Shown here piece after piece: positions 6,961-15,585 of a DNA stretch of 34,073 nt (positions are counted from its first letter, which is position 1; every line of letters starts with the position of its first letter). This DNA comes from JBOFLG01 sp051657745 (GTDB lineage Bacteria > Actinomycetota > Actinomycetes > Actinomycetales > Dermatophilaceae), in the NCBI GenBank assembly GCA_051657745.1, contig JBOFLG010000124.1, positions 1 to 34,073 on the forward strand. Direction: 5' to 3'. Below the pieces are notes generated by a model. It made no database searches. It was given only the letters and a program-made list of their open reading frames with translations, and had not been told where the DNA came from. A program made the position numbers and the translations under genes.

Positions 6961-8223
6961 TTACTTGAGGAAGTCGGGGACGTCGAGGTCGTCGCCGTCC
7001 CCGTATGTCACCGTGCGCGGCGGGGTGGCGCGGGCCGGCTCGACGATCGGTTCGGTGCGTTCGGTACGCACCGGAGCGTCATCCGGCGGTATCGATGCCG
7101 GGACGGACGGCGACGGTGCGCTCGGTGCGGCGAACGGCGTATGCCGGCCGTTGGCGGACACCTCCGGCGACGGCGGACCTGCGGGAGGGATGGCCCGCGA
7201 CGCCGGATCTGCGGGCGGCGAGGCCGAACGACCCTGAATGGTGCCGAGCGCACGGTCGTCGGCCCGGCGAATCGGCGCACCGCCATCGAACCCGGCGGCG
7301 ATGACCGTGACCCGCACCTCGTCGCCGAGCGCATCGTCGATCACCGCCCCGAAGATGATGTTGGCCTCGGGATGTGCCGCCTCCTGCACCAGGCGCGCGG
7401 CTTCGTTGATCTCGAACAGCCCGAGGTCGCTCCCGCCCTGGATGGACAACAACACACCGTGCGCGCCGTCGATGCTCGCCTCCAGCAGCGGGCTGGAGAT
7501 TGCCAGTTCGGCGGCCTGCACCGAACGGTCCTCGCCGCGGGCCGAGCCGATGCCCATCAACGCCGAGCCGGCACCTTGCATGACGGACTTGACGTCGGCG
7601 AAGTCGAGGTTGATCAGGCCCGGCGTGGTGATCAGATCGGTGATGCCCTGGACACCGGACAGCAACACTTGATCGGCGCTGCGGAACGCGTCGAGCATCG
7701 ACACCCCGCGGTCGCTGATCGAGAGCAACCGGTCGTTGGGGATGACGATCAGCGTGTCGACCTCTTCACGCAGACCGGCGATCCCCGACTCGGCCTGGTT
7801 CGCCCGACGGCGGCCTTCGAAGGTGAACGGGCGGGTGACCACCCCAATCGTCAGGGCGCCGAGCCCCTTCGCGATCCGGGCGACCACGGGTGCGCCGCCG
7901 GTACCGGTGCCACCACCCTCGCCTGCGGTCACAAAGACCATGTCGGCGCCCTTGAGCACCTCTTCGATCTCTTCGGCGTGATCCTCGGCGGCCTTCTTTC
8001 CGACCTCCGGGTCGGCACCGGCGCCGAGCCCTCGGGTGAGCTCACGTCCGACGTCGAGCTTGACGTCGGCGTCACTCATCAGCAGCGCCTGCGCATCGGT
8101 GTTGATCGCGATGAACTCGACGCCCTTGAGGCCGACTTCGATCATCCGGTTGATGGCATTGACGCCGCCGCCGCCGATGCCGACGACCTTGATGACGGCG
8201 AGGTAGTTCTGGGGTGCTGCCAC
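6961..8223 (-). CDS. ftsZ: Cell division GTPase FtsZ
   Basis: A 420-residue tubulin homologue that polymerises into the Z ring at mid-cell. The GTP-binding signature GEGGGTGTGG lies at residues 101-110. The N-terminal KVVGIGGGGVNAINRM, the T7-loop region GLINLDFADVKSVM and the C-terminal globular domain are intact. A variable Pro/Ser/Ala linker of about 80 residues leads to the conserved tail DDLDVPDFLK, which binds SepF or other anchors. The GTG at 8223 has GGAAGG 8 nt upstream. The 232-bp gap from ftsQ contains a good candidate promoter, which fits the extra transcription ftsZ usually receives. Confidence 0.98.
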   Translation of the reverse strand: MAAPQNYLAVIKVVGIGGGGVNAINRMIEVGLKGVEFIAINTDAQALLMSDADVKLDVGRELTRGLGAGADPEVGKKAAEDHAEEIEEVLKGADMVFVTAGEGGGTGTGGAPVVARIAKGLGALTIGVVTRPFTFEGRRRANQAESGIAGLREEVDTLIVIPNDRLLSISDRGVSMLDAFRSADQVLLSGVQGITDLITTPGLINLDFADVKSVMQGAGSALMGIGSARGEDRSVQAAELAISSPLLEASIDGAHGVLLSIQGGSDLGLFEINEAARLVQEAAHPEANIIFGAVIDDALGDEVRVTVIAAGFDGGAPIRRADDRALGTIQGRSASPPADPASRAIPPAGPPSPEVSANGRHTPFAAPSAPSPSVPASIPPDDAPVRTERTEPIVEPARATPPRTVTYGDGDDLDVPDFLK

Positions 8224-8455
8224 GGCTCGGGCCTTCCAGTGGAATCACGTCTGGTGCGGTCGGTCCAGGAGTGCCCTGGACATCGACCAGCGGTTGCGGG
8301 TGCGTCCGGATCGATAGGTCGACGCTAGGTCGGGTGAGGGAGGCGATCAATGCAGACCGGGGGTGTGTCGCGACATCATTGAGGAAAAGCCGCCGCTGTA
8401 CCCACTCGCGACCCACGGATTCTCGCCGACCACAGCAGCAGTATCCCTCATCTCG
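8224..8455 (-). other. ftsQ-ftsZ intergenic region
   Basis: The 232-bp gap has no coding sequence I can support. It holds the candidate ftsZ promoter, a tandem 11-bp-spaced TAGGTCG motif overlapping it, and a GACAC pentamer on the minus strand (8365-8369) about 15 bp upstream of the -35. GACAC is the WhiA core motif in Streptomyces, where ftsZ is a known WhiA target. The predicted 5' leader is about 90 nt. Confidence 0.5.
8322..8350 (-). promoter_or_regulatory. Candidate ftsZ promoter (-35 TTGATC, 17 bp, -10 TAGCGT)
   Basis: On the minus strand TTGATC (8345-8350) and TAGCGT (8322-8327) are exactly 17 bp apart, close to the sigma-70-type TTGACA-N17-TANNNT pattern. Transcription would start near 8315, leaving a leader of about 90 nt before the GTG of ftsZ. 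Confidence 0.6.
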
Positions 8456-9211
8456 TCACCGGGTGATCGGCGTGTCCGGGGCGCTCACATCGATGACCGC
8501 CGACCGTCGTGGGAGCAATGCCTGCAAGATTGCCACCTTGCGGCCCGACTCCTCGCCCCCGCCCCAGACCACAGTGCGCGCCCCGAGCCGGAAGGTCACC
8601 AGATCGGCACTGCTGACGGTGACCGCCGTGACCTGGCGAGCGAGGTCTGCCGGAAGTGCGGCGAGGAGAGTCAGCGCGGCCTGCAAAGCGGTCGGCGTCA
8701 TCCCGGCCTCGGCCGCCGCGCTCACCGTGGGCACACCGGCCGGTGCCGAGGTCACGGCACCGAACGCCACCCCATCGATATCGACGACCTCGAGCTGTCC
8801 CCGCGGGTTGCGGACCACGATCGCCGGCTCCCGGTGCACCACCTCCACCACGACCGTGCCCGGCCACGAACGGTGCACCGACACCTCGGCCACCCGGACG
8901 TCGCCGCGGACCCGCTCGGCGACCGCGTCCGTATCGACCCGGACCAGCGGCGTACCGAGGGCAACCGCGGCGCGGTCGGCAACCGATCGCACGACTGCCT
9001 GAGACACTCCGGTGACCCGCACCTCGTCCACGGCTAACACGGTGCTCCATCCGACCAGCCAGACCAGCCCGGCACCGACTACGCCCGCCATGATCAGCCC
9101 GAACGCGCGCCGCCACGGGTGTCTGCGCCGGGATGACGCACGCCGCGCGAACCTGGTCCGCGAGGACGCCAGCCCGCGCTCTACGGCGGGCCGACGACCG
9201 GTGACCCTCAC
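8456..9211 (-). CDS. ftsQ: Cell division protein FtsQ (DivIB), POTRA domain
   Basis: A 251-residue bitopic membrane protein of the divisome core. An Arg-rich cytoplasmic tail (1-36) is followed by one membrane segment at about 37-58, then a POTRA domain beginning VDEVRVTGVSQAVVRSV and a beta domain carrying the FtsQ motif RSWPGTVVVEVVHREPAIVV. It bridges FtsL and its partner to the Z ring and controls FtsWI. The GTG at 9211 overlaps the murC stop by 4 bp (GTGA). It is the last gene of the tightly overlapped part of the cluster, before the gap to ftsZ. Confidence 0.93.
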   Translation of the reverse strand: MRVTGRRPAVERGLASSRTRFARRASSRRRHPWRRAFGLIMAGVVGAGLVWLVGWSTVLAVDEVRVTGVSQAVVRSVADRAAVALGTPLVRVDTDAVAERVRGDVRVAEVSVHRSWPGTVVVEVVHREPAIVVRNPRGQLEVVDIDGVAFGAVTSAPAGVPTVSAAAEAGMTPTALQAALTLLAALPADLARQVTAVTVSSADLVTFRLGARTVVWGGGEESGRKVAILQALLPRRSAVIDVSAPDTPITR

Positions 9212-10671
9212 GCCCGGCCCTCGCCAGCCCGCACCGCGAGGGCGTGCAGGACTCGAGGTGCCAGCCGGGTGACATCCCCCGCGCCCACGGTGAGCACCAG
9301 GTCACCAGGACCAGCGGCGTCGACCACCGCCGCGACCGCGGCATCGGGCGTGAGCCCGCTCTGCACCTGGCGGTGACCAGGTAGCGCGGCGAGCGGCGTG
9401 GCGACCAGGGACGGCCCGATCTCAGCCACCGGGGCCTCCCGGGCTCCGTAGATATCAAGGATGACGACCTGGTCAGCCGGTGCGAGCGCCGACGCGAACT
9501 CGGCCGCGAAGTCGCGGGTGCGGGAGTACAGATGCGGCTGGAACACCACTCGGAGCCGCCCGGTACCGGCGCGCCGCACCAGGTCGGCCGAGGTTGCGAC
9601 CAGAGCGGCAACCTTCGCGGGGTTGTGCGCGTAGTCGTCGACCACCGTCACTCCCGCCACGACACCGCGCACCTCGAACCGCCGGGCGGCGCCGGTAAAC
9701 CCGGCCAAGCCACCAAGCACAGTGTCCATATCGACGCCCAGGCCGGCAGTGGCGGCGAGGAGCGCGCCCGCGGCATCGGCAACGTTGTGGTCGCCGGGAA
9801 CGGCCAGCGTCAACTCGCGCTCGACCCCGCCGAGCGTGAACCTGGTGCGAGTACCCAGATCGCGGTGGTCACTCGGCCCCAGCACCAGGTCGGCGTCACG
9901 AGCGGTACCGAAGGTGACCACGCGTGCACCGCGCTCCCGGGCAGCGGAGGCACACGCCCGGGCGCCGAGGTCGTCAGCCGACGCTACGAGAAGGCCACCC
10001 GGTGGCATGGTTCGGCAGAAGGCGTCGTAGGCGTGGGCGACCCGCTCCGCGGTGCCATAGAAGTCCAGGTGATCGGGCTGCACATTGGTGACCACGGCGA
10101 CCTGAGGTCGATACGTGAGGAAGCTGCCGTCGCTCTCGTCTGCTTCGACGACGAACGAACTGCCCTGGCCGAGTGCGGCGTTGGTGCCAAGACGCGGGAT
10201 GTCCGCACCGCACGCGAACGAGGGGTCGGCCCCCGCCGCGACCAGAGCAGTGGTGAGCATCGCGGTCGTGGTCGTCTTGCCGTTGGCCCCCGCGACGGCG
10301 ACCGTGGTGTGACCGTGGGTGAGAGCGGCAAGTGCCTGCGCCCGGTGCAGCACCCGCAGCCCCGCGGCGCGGGCCGCCCGCAACTCAGGGTTGTCCTCGC
10401 GGACTGCGGAGGACACCACCACCGTGTCGGCTCCCCGCAGGTGAGCCGGATCGTGCCCGACCCTGACCCGCGCACCGGCGGAGAGCAACGCCTCAAGCAC
10501 CGCCGAGTCCGCGGCATCCGAGCCCGACACTCGGACGCCATGCGCGAGGAACAGTCGCGCCACCGCCGACATCCCGGCGCCACCGGCGGCAATCAGGTGC
10601 ACCGCGCCCAGGCTGGGCCAGGACGGCACCGATGCGGTGAAGTCGTAGCGCGTGGGCGGCAGCGCGGTCAT
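9208..10671 (-). CDS. murC: UDP-N-acetylmuramate--L-alanine ligase MurC
   Basis: A 487-residue Mur ligase that adds L-Ala to UDP-MurNAc with ATP in the cytoplasm. The N-terminal Rossmann block HLIAAGGAGMSAVARLFLAH and VSGSD identify MurC rather than MurD-F. The P-loop reads VAGANGKTTTTAML; most MurC proteins have His where this has Asn and Thr where this has Ala. The middle domain shows VEADESDGSFLTYRP and TNVQPDHLDFY. The C-terminal domain has VVDDYAHNPAKVAAL and VFQPHLYSRTRDF, as expected. The ATG at 10671 overlaps the murG stop by 4 bp, and its own stop overlaps the ftsQ start. Confidence 0.96.
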   Translation of the reverse strand: MTALPPTRYDFTASVPSWPSLGAVHLIAAGGAGMSAVARLFLAHGVRVSGSDAADSAVLEALLSAGARVRVGHDPAHLRGADTVVVSSAVREDNPELRAARAAGLRVLHRAQALAALTHGHTTVAVAGANGKTTTTAMLTTALVAAGADPSFACGADIPRLGTNAALGQGSSFVVEADESDGSFLTYRPQVAVVTNVQPDHLDFYGTAERVAHAYDAFCRTMPPGGLLVASADDLGARACASAARERGARVVTFGTARDADLVLGPSDHRDLGTRTRFTLGGVERELTLAVPGDHNVADAAGALLAATAGLGVDMDTVLGGLAGFTGAARRFEVRGVVAGVTVVDDYAHNPAKVAALVATSADLVRRAGTGRLRVVFQPHLYSRTRDFAAEFASALAPADQVVILDIYGAREAPVAEIGPSLVATPLAALPGHRQVQSGLTPDAAVAAVVDAAGPGDLVLTVGAGDVTRLAPRVLHALAVRAGEGRA

Positions 10672-11762
10672 GACTCCCTCATCGCACGCAGCACGAGGTC
10701 GGCCAGTCGCTCGTCACCGTCGCGATGGCCCGTGCTCGCGGCCGCCGCGCCCATCGTCTGCAACTGGTCGTCATCGAGTGCCGCAGGAATAATCGTGTCG
10801 ACCACCCAGGCCTCGTCGACGGCCTCGTCGTCGACCAGCAGGCCGCCTCCGGCGGCAACCACCCCGCGGGCGTTGAGTCGCTGCTCCCCGTTACCGATCG
10901 GGAGCGGGACATACACCGCCGGGAGCCCGACGGCTGCGAGCTCGCACACCGTGCCCGCACCGGCCCGAGCCACGGCGAGATCCGCTGCGGCGTAGGCGAG
11001 GTCCATCCGGTCGCAGTACTCGATGGCGACGTACGGAGCACCAGGGACCGGCCCGTGGTCGGCCACCTTCCCGGTACCGGTGATGTGGAGCACTTGGACC
11101 CCGGCACCGGACAGCGCGGCCGCAGCCGCACCGAACGCGTCGTTGAGGCGCCGCGCACCCAGGGAGCCCCCGAACACCAGCACCGTCGGTGCATCGACGA
11201 GGCCGAACCGGCGACGGGCCTCGGCCCGGACCGCGGAGCGTTCGAGGGTGGCGATCTCGCGGCGGAGCGGCATCCCGGTCACGACGGCACGCGGCAGCCG
11301 GGTGCCGGCAAACGTGATCCCCACCGCCGCCGCCCCACGAGCGCCCACCCGGTTGGCCAGACCCGGCCGGGCGTTCTGCTCATGGACCACCACCGGCACC
11401 CCCCGTCGGCGTGCCGCCAGGTACGCGGGCGTCGCGACATACCCGCCGAAACCGATCACGACCTCGGCGGCCGTGCGGTCGAGTACCGCGCCGGCCGCCG
11501 CGACCGCCGAGCGGAGCGCGCTGGGCAGCCGGAGCGCCTCGGCGGAGGGCCGCCGGGGAAACGGCACCTTCGGGATCTCGTGAAGCGGCAGCCCCCGCTC
11601 CGGGACCAGGCGCGACTCGAGCCCGCTGGCGGTGCCGAGGGCCGCGACCTCGACCGACGGGTCGCGCCGTTGCAGGCACTCCGCGAGCGCCAGCAGGGGG
11701 GCCACGTGTCCAGCGGTACCCCCACCGGCCAGCAGCACCGACCGCGGCCCGGCGCCACTCAT
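10668..11762 (-). CDS. murG: MurG, lipid I GlcNAc transferase (lipid II synthesis)
   Basis: A 364-residue GT-B glycosyltransferase on the inner membrane face. It transfers GlcNAc from UDP-GlcNAc to lipid I, making lipid II. The N-terminal glycine-rich loop LLAGGGTAGHVAPLLALAE and the motif VVHEQNARPGLANRVG are diagnostic. The nucleotide-binding C-terminal half has VLVFGGSLGARRLNDAF and AVARAGAGTVCELAAVGLPA. Length matches the family. The ATG at 11762 overlaps the ftsW stop by 4 bp (ATGA) and its own stop overlaps murC. It works directly after MraY and upstream of the flippase and FtsW. Confidence 0.97.
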   Translation of the reverse strand: MSGAGPRSVLLAGGGTAGHVAPLLALAECLQRRDPSVEVAALGTASGLESRLVPERGLPLHEIPKVPFPRRPSAEALRLPSALRSAVAAAGAVLDRTAAEVVIGFGGYVATPAYLAARRRGVPVVVHEQNARPGLANRVGARGAAAVGITFAGTRLPRAVVTGMPLRREIATLERSAVRAEARRRFGLVDAPTVLVFGGSLGARRLNDAFGAAAAALSGAGVQVLHITGTGKVADHGPVPGAPYVAIEYCDRMDLAYAAADLAVARAGAGTVCELAAVGLPAVYVPLPIGNGEQRLNARGVVAAGGGLLVDDEAVDEAWVVDTIIPAALDDDQLQTMGAAAASTGHRDGDERLADLVLRAMRES

Positions 11763-13018
11763 CGACGTCCCCGCCGCGACCGGACCGTCGCCGGGAGCAC
11801 CGCGAGGCTCCGGCGAAGCGCCGACGACCGCGCTGACAGGGCCTCGGCGCAGCCCGGCTCACGGCGGGCGAAGGAGAGCAGGATGCCAAGCGCACCCATG
11901 GTCGTGATGAGCGAGGAGCCACCCGAGGAGACCAGCGGGAGTGGCACACCGATGACGGGCAGCAGGTTGATCACGGCTCCAATGTTGACCAGCGCCTGGA
12001 CGAGGACCCAGGTCATCACCCCGGCGGTGACGATCCGCACGAACAGGTCGTCGGTGCGGCTTGCGAGACGAAGGCAGGCGAACGCCAGCACCCCGAGAAG
12101 CGTCAGGACGGCGACGGTGCCGGGCAAGCCGAGCTCCTCACCGATGATGGCGAAGATGAAGTCATTATGCGGCTCGGACAACAAGCCCCACTTCTCCCGA
12201 CTCTGTCCGAGCCCGACTCCGAACCACCCCCCGTCGGCGAGGGCGAACCGGCCGTGGATCGGCTGGCGGGCGGCACCGTAGATGTCGACGTCGCGCCCCA
12301 TCCACACGTCGAGCCGGCCGAGCCGGTTAGGACTGGTGACGACTGCAGCGACCACCGCCGCCAGTGTGGGTACGCCCAGGTAGAGGAAAAACCGCAGCGG
12401 CACGCCGGCGGCGAACAGCACCCCGGCGACGATCGCGGCAAGCACCAGCGCCGTGCCGATGTCGTGTCCGAGCACCACCAGCCCGATCCCCACCAACGCC
12501 ACCGGGACCAGGTACGGGATGACGACGTGCGGGAAGGCGGTGAGGTGTCGGCGCTTCGCCGCGAGGATCGCTCCGCCGGTGAGTGCCAGCCCGACCTTGA
12601 CCAACTCCGAGGGCTGCAGGGAGAACAACTGAAGGTCTAGCCAGTTGCGGTTGCCCTGGATCGTCACCCCGAGCCCGGTGGAGAGCACCAGCACTTGGAG
12701 GACGACGGCGAGCACCAGGATCGGCACCGCAAGAAACCGCCAGGCGCGAACCGGGATGCGCGAGGCGACCGCCAGCGCCACCGTGCCGACGGCGGCAAAA
12801 CCTAACTGGCTGAAGAAGATCGAGTACGCCGACGAGGTTTCGCCGATCGAGACGACTGATGACGCGGACAGCACCATCACCAGCCCGAACACGACCAGCA
12901 GGCCGGTGACCCCGAGGATGAGGTAGTAGGTGGTGACCGGCGACTGGAGGTGCGCCAGCCTCGACCCGGTGGAGCCGGGCGATGCAGCGGCACGGGTCGG
13001 TGCCGTCGCGGTACTCAC
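11759..13018 (-). CDS. ftsW: FtsW, SEDS-family septal peptidoglycan glycosyltransferase
   Basis: A 419-residue polytopic membrane protein with about ten hydrophobic segments. It polymerises lipid II into septal glycan together with FtsI. SEDS motifs are present: GNRNWLDLQLFSLQPSELVK, LLSEPHNDFIFAIIGEELG and GVPLPLVSSGGSSLITTM. The short N-terminal tail is Ala/Thr-rich and the C-terminal tail is Arg-rich. The GTG at 13018 starts 3 bp after the murD stop, and the GAGGAG used as its ribosome site lies in the last two murD codons. The separate elongation paralogue RodA is not in this window. Confidence 0.96.
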   Translation of the reverse strand: MSTATAPTRAAASPGSTGSRLAHLQSPVTTYYLILGVTGLLVVFGLVMVLSASSVVSIGETSSAYSIFFSQLGFAAVGTVALAVASRIPVRAWRFLAVPILVLAVVLQVLVLSTGLGVTIQGNRNWLDLQLFSLQPSELVKVGLALTGGAILAAKRRHLTAFPHVVIPYLVPVALVGIGLVVLGHDIGTALVLAAIVAGVLFAAGVPLRFFLYLGVPTLAAVVAAVVTSPNRLGRLDVWMGRDVDIYGAARQPIHGRFALADGGWFGVGLGQSREKWGLLSEPHNDFIFAIIGEELGLPGTVAVLTLLGVLAFACLRLASRTDDLFVRIVTAGVMTWVLVQALVNIGAVINLLPVIGVPLPLVSSGGSSLITTMGALGILLSFARREPGCAEALSARSSALRRSLAVLPATVRSRRGRR

Positions 13019-13021
13019 CGG

Positions 13022-14506
13022 CTACTCCTCGGCGGCGACGCGCCGGACCGCGCCGACGAAGGCGTCGCCGCGGGCGGCGTAGTTGTCGAACATGTCCATC
13101 GATGCGGCGGCCGGCGCGAGGAGCACCACATCACCCGCGCGAGCAAGCGCGAACGACTCCGCGACCACCTGGTCCATGGCCCCAGTGTCGGCGCGGGCGA
13201 CGTCGACGACCGGAACATTAGGCGCGTGTCGGGCAAGCGCTGCGGAAATTGCCACCCGATCCCGCCCCAGCAGGACCACACCGCGCAGCCGAGGAGCCGC
13301 TTTCCTGACCAGATCGTCGACATCGGCTCCTTTGAGCAACCCGCCGGCAATCCAGACGACCCGGTCGTGGGCGGCGATGCTGGCCTCTGCGGCATGCGGG
13401 TTAGTGGCTTTGGAGTCGTCGATGAACCGGATGCCGCGCACAACGCCCGCATCGGCGGCCCGATGCGGGTCGGCTCGGAACCCGCGCAGCCCGGCGCGGA
13501 CCGCAGCCGGGGGTACCCCGTGAGACCGGGCCAGCGCCGCAGCAGCCAGCGCATTCGCGACCAGGTGCGGAGCCGGCGCCGATGCGCCGCGGTGGAGGTC
13601 CTCGAGCGTGCCGAGCTCGGCCGCCGATGACTCCCGTTCGGTGACGAAAGCCCGGTCGGCGAGAATCCCGTCGACCAGACCGAGTTCGGAGATTGCCGGC
13701 ACCCCGAGGGTGAACCCGACTGCACGGCATCCCTCCTGCACCTGCGCGCCCTCGACGAGCCGACGGGTCACCGGGTCCTCGACGTTGTACACGCAGGCAA
13801 CTTCGGCGCCCTCGTAGACCAGGCCCTTGGCCTCGGTGTACGCGGTCAGCGACCCGTGCCAGTCGACATGGTCGGACGCCACGTTGAGACACCCGGCAGC
13901 TCGCGGCCGGATCGACCGAGACCAGTACAGCTGGAAACTCGACAGCTCAACGGCCAGCACGTCATGCGGCTGCGGATCCAGCACCACCTCGAGCAGCGGG
14001 GTGCCGACGTTCCCGGCGGTGGTGGTGCGTAGCCCAGCCGCGGCCAGCATGCCGGCGAGCAGCCGCACCGTGGTCGTCTTGCCGTTGGTTCCGGTCACGG
14101 TGAGCCACGGCGCCGCGCCCTCCCGGGGCCGCATCCGCCACGCCAACTCGACCTCACCCCACACCGGCACCCCGCCCGCCGCGGCACCAGCAAGGAGGGG
14201 CTGGCCCGGTGACCATCCCGGCGAGGTGACCACCAGGTCGACCGGCTCGCTCGGCGAGGCGTCGGCGGCGCCGTCGCCTAGACGCAGGCGCGCCCCGAGC
14301 ACGTCGAGGATGTCGACGCGTTCGCTGAACGGGCTCCCGGGGCGCGGCGCGCTGCCGTCGACGACGGTGACCCGCGCGCCTCGCTCGAGCAGCGCGGTGG
14401 CGGCGGCGAACCCGCTGACCCCGAGCCCGGCGACCGTGACCCGCAGGCCCGACCAGTCGGCATCCCGGTGGGTGAGGGTGCGGAGCCGGCTGAGTGCTGC
14501 GGTCAT
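13022..14506 (-). CDS. murD: UDP-N-acetylmuramoyl-L-alanine--D-glutamate ligase MurD
   Basis: A 494-residue Mur ligase adding D-Glu to UDP-MurNAc-L-Ala. The N-terminal domain begins RVTVAGLGVSGFAAATALLE, the P-loop is VTGTNGKTTTVRLL, and the middle domain carries LNVASDHVDWHGSLTAY. The C-terminal domain has the family block FIDDSKATNPHAAEASI and the end LLAPAAASMDMFDNYAARGD. The ATG at 14506 overlaps the mraY stop by 4 bp. A GTG six codons upstream is less likely because it ignores the ATGA junction. The gene ends 3 bp before ftsW. Confidence 0.96.
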   Translation of the reverse strand: MTAALSRLRTLTHRDADWSGLRVTVAGLGVSGFAAATALLERGARVTVVDGSAPRPGSPFSERVDILDVLGARLRLGDGAADASPSEPVDLVVTSPGWSPGQPLLAGAAAGGVPVWGEVELAWRMRPREGAAPWLTVTGTNGKTTTVRLLAGMLAAAGLRTTTAGNVGTPLLEVVLDPQPHDVLAVELSSFQLYWSRSIRPRAAGCLNVASDHVDWHGSLTAYTEAKGLVYEGAEVACVYNVEDPVTRRLVEGAQVQEGCRAVGFTLGVPAISELGLVDGILADRAFVTERESSAAELGTLEDLHRGASAPAPHLVANALAAAALARSHGVPPAAVRAGLRGFRADPHRAADAGVVRGIRFIDDSKATNPHAAEASIAAHDRVVWIAGGLLKGADVDDLVRKAAPRLRGVVLLGRDRVAISAALARHAPNVPVVDVARADTGAMDQVVAESFALARAGDVVLLAPAAASMDMFDNYAARGDAFVGAVRRVAAEE

Positions 14507-15585
14507 CCGACGCCCACGACCCACTCGGCGTAGAACAGGCCAAGGCCGAGGGCAACGAAGAGCCCGGCGATGATCCAGAACCGGATGACGATGGTCACCT
14601 CATGCCATCCCATGAGCTCGAAATGGTGCTGCAGGGGCGCCATCTTGAACACCCGTCGTCCAGTGGTCTTGAACGACACCACCTGGATGATCACCGACAG
14701 GGTGATGGTGACGAACAGCCCGCCGAGGATGACGACGAGCAACTCGGTACGGCTGAGGATGGCCAAGCCGGCGATCGCCCCGCCGAGGGCCAGCGAGCCG
14801 GTGTCGCCCATGAAGATCTTGGCCGGCGACGCGTTCCACCAGAGAAAGCCGAAGCACGCTCCCATCGCGGCGGCGGCGACGATGGCGAGGTCGTGCGGGT
14901 CGCGCACCTCGTAGCACTTGGCCCCAGGGTTCCACTGGCAGTTCTGGTTGAACTGCCAGATACCGACCAGCACGTACGACGCGAACAACATCACCGACGA
15001 CCCGGTGGCCAGGCCGTCGAGGCCGTCGGTGAGGTTGACCCCGTTGGACGTGCCCGCCACGATCAGGTTGGCCCAGATCACGAACAGCACCAGCCCGAGC
15101 CAGGCCCCTCCGAAGGCGAGGTCGAGGCGAGTGTCCCGGACGAACGAGATCGAGGTCGAGGCTGGGGTCCGGAACGATTCGTTCGGGAACTGCAGCGCGA
15201 GCACCGCGAAGACCACCGCGACCAGCGTCTGCCCGGCGAGCTTCTCCCGAGACCGGAGCCCGAGGCTGCGCTGCTTGCTGATCTTGATGTAGTCGTCGAG
15301 GAAACCGACCAGACCCAGGCCGGTCATCAGGAACAGCACCAGCAACCCGCTCACCGTGGGCAGGTCGGTGGTGACCAGGTGAGCGACCCCGTAGGCAACC
15401 AGTGAGCTGCCGACGATGACCGCGCCGCCCATGGTCGGCGTGCCGCGCTTGGTGTGGTGCGATGTCGGCCCGTCGTCGCGGATGAACTGGCCGTATCCAC
15501 GGCGAACCAAGAACCGGATAAACATCGGCGTCCCGAGCAAGGAAACCACCAGGGAGACGACCGCGGCGATCAGCACGGCCCTCAT
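14503..15585 (-). CDS. mraY: MraY, phospho-MurNAc-pentapeptide translocase
   Basis: A 360-residue integral membrane enzyme that links phospho-MurNAc-pentapeptide to undecaprenyl phosphate, forming lipid I. Ten hydrophobic segments can be traced. The signatures are HHTKRGTPTMGGAVI (about residues 43-57), FLDDYIKISKQRSLGL with the Asp pair, NLTDGLDGLATG and MGDTGSLALGG. The C-terminus has MAPLQHHFELMGWHE, typical of MraY. I chose the ATG at 15585 because it makes an ATGA overlap with the murF stop and starts MRAVLIAAVVSL, a normal MraY N-terminus. The open frame continues upstream but only as Arg-rich shadow sequence. Confidence 0.97.
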   Translation of the reverse strand: MRAVLIAAVVSLVVSLLGTPMFIRFLVRRGYGQFIRDDGPTSHHTKRGTPTMGGAVIVGSSLVAYGVAHLVTTDLPTVSGLLVLFLMTGLGLVGFLDDYIKISKQRSLGLRSREKLAGQTLVAVVFAVLALQFPNESFRTPASTSISFVRDTRLDLAFGGAWLGLVLFVIWANLIVAGTSNGVNLTDGLDGLATGSSVMLFASYVLVGIWQFNQNCQWNPGAKCYEVRDPHDLAIVAAAAMGACFGFLWWNASPAKIFMGDTGSLALGGAIAGLAILSRTELLVVILGGLFVTITLSVIIQVVSFKTTGRRVFKMAPLQHHFELMGWHEVTIVIRFWIIAGLFVALGLGLFYAEWVVGVG

